Assembly (NCBI GenBank): GCA_900319255.1 | Contig: ONNU01000175.1 | Coordinates: forward strand, 1 to 8,544 | DNA length: 8,544 nt | Source: an uncultured Eubacteriales bacterium | Lineage (GTDB): Bacteria; Bacillota; Clostridia; Oscillospirales; Acutalibacteraceae | Direction: 5' to 3' | In this document: positions 7,324 to 8,544 of the stretch, piece by piece | Numbering within the stretch: the stretch's first letter is position 1 | Layout: the number at the start of each line of letters is the position of its first letter | Notes under the pieces: generated by a model | Told to the model about the DNA's origin: nothing | Seen by the model: only the letters and a program-made list of their open reading frames with translations | Database searches by the model: none | Program-made: the position numbers and the translations under genes

Positions 7324-7352
7324 TAGACAAAAGCCAAATAAATTGTTATAAT
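7324..7352 (+). promoter_or_regulatory. Promoter of the cstA transcription unit
   Basis: TAGACA (7324-7329), one base from consensus, and a perfect TATAAT (7347-7352) are 17 bases apart. Transcription would start near 7359. This leaves about 220 bases of leader before the cstA start codon, long enough to hold the upstream ORF and alternative RNA structures described below. Confidence 0.7.
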
Positions 7353-7395
7353 TGTCTTGATAAACAATTAAATGGTTGATTATTTTGGGTGATTT

Positions 7396-7503
7396 ATGCA
7401 TCCGGAGAGAATTATTCAAATAGGGCATTATGGTTATTCGCTTTCTTATCAACTGATAGGAATGCTGAAGCCTTATATATTGTCAGTACCCATCCTTTCT
7501 TAA
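7396..7503 (+). CDS. Possible upstream leader ORF of cstA, 35 residues
   Basis: An ATG frame of 35 codons plus stop, too short to be called on length alone. It begins MHPERIIQIGHY and ends in SVPILS, with four tyrosines and six isoleucines and no predicted membrane helix. GGGTGA (7387-7392) lies 3 bases before the ATG and matches the GGTGA end of the Shine-Dalgarno consensus, so initiation is plausible. The frame lies wholly inside the cstA leader. Its last codons (7492-7500) are the bases complementary to the cstA ribosome binding site, so a ribosome translating it would melt that pairing. It may be a regulatory leader peptide whose translation matters more than its product. It could equally be a chance frame. 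Confidence 0.35.
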   Translation: MHPERIIQIGHYGYSLSYQLIGMLKPYILSVPILS

Positions 7504-7572
7504 TATTTTTTCTGTGAGACAGTATGAGTGCTGATAATAATGCGTGAAATCAAAAAATAAATATGAAAGGAT
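7455..7572 (+). promoter_or_regulatory. Candidate RNA switch sequestering the cstA ribosome binding site
   Basis: ATCCTTTC (7492-7499) is perfectly complementary to GAAAGGAT (7565-7572), which contains the cstA Shine-Dalgarno sequence. Pairing extends to 12 of 14 positions with flanking bases and would hide the site. The same anti-SD bases can instead pair upstream: GATAGGA with TCCTTTC (7455-7461 with 7493-7499, one mismatch), then TG/CA and CTGA/TCAG (7465-7468 with 7483-7486). The two folds exclude each other, and a T6 run (7506-7511) follows the upstream hairpin. I do not recognise a known riboswitch class. The energies were not computed. Confidence 0.45.
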
Positions 7573-7581
7573 CGGTAATAA

Positions 7582-8544
7582 ATGATTTCGCTCGTTATTT
7601 CGTTTGTTGTTCTGCTTATCGGTTTTTTTGTTTATGGAAAACTGGTGGAAAAGGTATTTGCGCCTGATGACAGAAAAACACCGGCAATTGCAATAAATGA
7701 TGGTGTTGACTGTGTTCCCATGAAAACATGGAAGGCTTTTCTTGTGCAGCTACTGAATATTGCCGGAACAGGACCTATTTTCGGAGCGCTGATGGGCGCA
7801 GTATTCGGACCTGTTGTGTTTCTGTGGATAGTATTCGGTTCGATTCTGGGAGGCGCTGTTCATGATTATATGAGCGGTATGATAAGCTGCCGGCATAAGG
7901 GCGCATCTATCGCAGAGCTGTCAGGTACATATATCGGCAAGGCTGTAAAGTGGATAATGCGTGTTTTTTCAGTAGTGCTTCTGGTTCTCTGCGGAACGGT
8001 TTTTGTCACCAGCCCGGCAGGACTTCTTGATAACCTGACCCCAGACTGGATGAACGGCACGTTCTGGGCAATAGTAATACTTGTCTATTATCTTCTTGCG
8101 ACACTTCTCCCGATAGATAAGCTTATCGGAAAACTGTATCCTGTATTCGGTGTACTTCTTATAATAATGGCAGCCGCTGTTATCGGCGGAATTATCTTCT
8201 CCGGAGGGAAATATACGATACCGGAGATATCCCTGCAGAATCTTCATCCAAAGGGAACACCTGTATGGCCATATATGTTCATAACTGTTGCCTGCGGTGC
8301 TGTTTCCGGATTTCATGCTACACAATCTCCCATGATAGCAAAATGTATTAAAACCGAAAAAGTAGGTAGAAAGGTTTTCTACGGCGCTATGATATGTGAA
8401 TCTGTTATTGCTCTTGTCTGGGCTGCTGCGGGCGTTTCTTTTTACGGTACGACCCAGCTTCTCAGCGATGCTCTTGCGAACGGCGCTTCAAATGTTGTAT
8501 ATGAGATAGCCACAGGCGTTCTCGGTGTTTTAGGCGGAGTTTTA
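7582..8544 (+). CDS. cstA: CstA-family carbon starvation transporter (3' end outside window)
   Basis: The first 321 residues of a CstA-family transporter; the frame is still open at the window edge. These inner-membrane carriers take up peptides or pyruvate when carbon is scarce. Signatures: DGVDCVPMKTW (40-50), NIAGTGPIFGA (59-69), GGAVHDYMSG (90-99), LPIDKLIGKLYPVFG (176-190) and SGFHATQSPM (242-251). About eight hydrophobic segments are visible, the first at residues 3-18. The short spacing between motifs suggests the shorter Firmicutes/Bacteroidetes form of roughly 470-560 residues rather than the 700-residue enterobacterial form, but the end is missing. The ATG is supported by GAAAGGA (7565-7571) 10 bases upstream. 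The gene has its own promoter and a long leader that may hide this binding site, so translational control is likely. Family is secure; substrate is not known. Confidence 0.9.
   Translation, partial: MISLVISFVVLLIGFFVYGKLVEKVFAPDDRKTPAIAINDGVDCVPMKTWKAFLVQLLNIAGTGPIFGALMGAVFGPVVFLWIVFGSILGGAVHDYMSGMISCRHKGASIAELSGTYIGKAVKWIMRVFSVVLLVLCGTVFVTSPAGLLDNLTPDWMNGTFWAIVILVYYLLATLLPIDKLIGKLYPVFGVLLIIMAAAVIGGIIFSGGKYTIPEISLQNLHPKGTPVWPYMFITVACGAVSGFHATQSPMIAKCIKTEKVGRKVFYGAMICESVIALVWAAAGVSFYGTTQLLSDALANGASNVVYEIATGVLGVLGGVL

Noticed and set aside
7564..7576. CsrA binding site at the cstA ribosome binding site, by analogy with E. coli cstA
   Set aside because: There is an AGGA rather than the core ANGGA in a clear hairpin loop, and no csrA gene is visible. 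The complementary segment at 7492-7499 explains the site better.
1..8544. CRISPR array, tRNA, rRNA, toxin-antitoxin or defence genes
   Set aside because: I looked for regularly spaced repeats, tRNA cloverleaf features and small gene pairs and found none. The only regularly spaced repeats are the two at 1951-1987, which sit as a promoter site.

Overview
The window looks like chromosomal DNA of a Gram-positive anaerobe of the Oscillospiraceae/Ruminococcus type. This is an inference from purine-rich Shine-Dalgarno sites, mid-range GC, a sortase-type surface anchor, GLUG-motif repeats and a short-type CstA transporter. No taxonomic marker gene is present, so the assignment is tentative.

Layout. 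Bases 1-266 hold no gene I can support, only a long imperfect inverted repeat. Bases 267-585 look like a small non-autonomous transposable element (MITE-like): near-perfect 14-15 bp terminal inverted repeats flanked by a 7-bp direct repeat, with no transposase. A hairpin terminator at 590-625 serves a minus-strand ClC-family chloride transporter gene (663-1889), which starts at TTG behind a strong ribosome binding site. The divergent intergenic region (1890-2053) carries two 17-bp direct repeats exactly 20 bp apart, just upstream of a good promoter. This arrangement resembles a LytTR-type activator site. The promoter drives a giant secreted and probably wall-anchored protein of 1717 residues (2054-7207), which has a signal peptide, a helical N-terminal region, an array of duplicated beta-type modules (B-A-B-B-A), a GLUG-repeat section and a TPYTG sorting signal. 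A strong terminator follows at 7255-7298.

The right end carries a good promoter (7324-7352) and a leader of about 220 nt before a CstA-family carbon-starvation/peptide or pyruvate transporter gene (7582 to the window edge, truncated). The leader holds a possible 35-residue upstream ORF. The last codons of that ORF are complementary to the cstA ribosome binding site, and the same bases can also pair into an alternative hairpin. This is the most switch-like structure in the window and may be an undescribed attenuator or translational switch.

The three genes are separate transcription units and do not form an obvious pathway. The ClC and surface-protein genes share one regulatory region and could be co-controlled. 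Nothing here is a CRISPR array, tRNA, rRNA or recognisable defence system.
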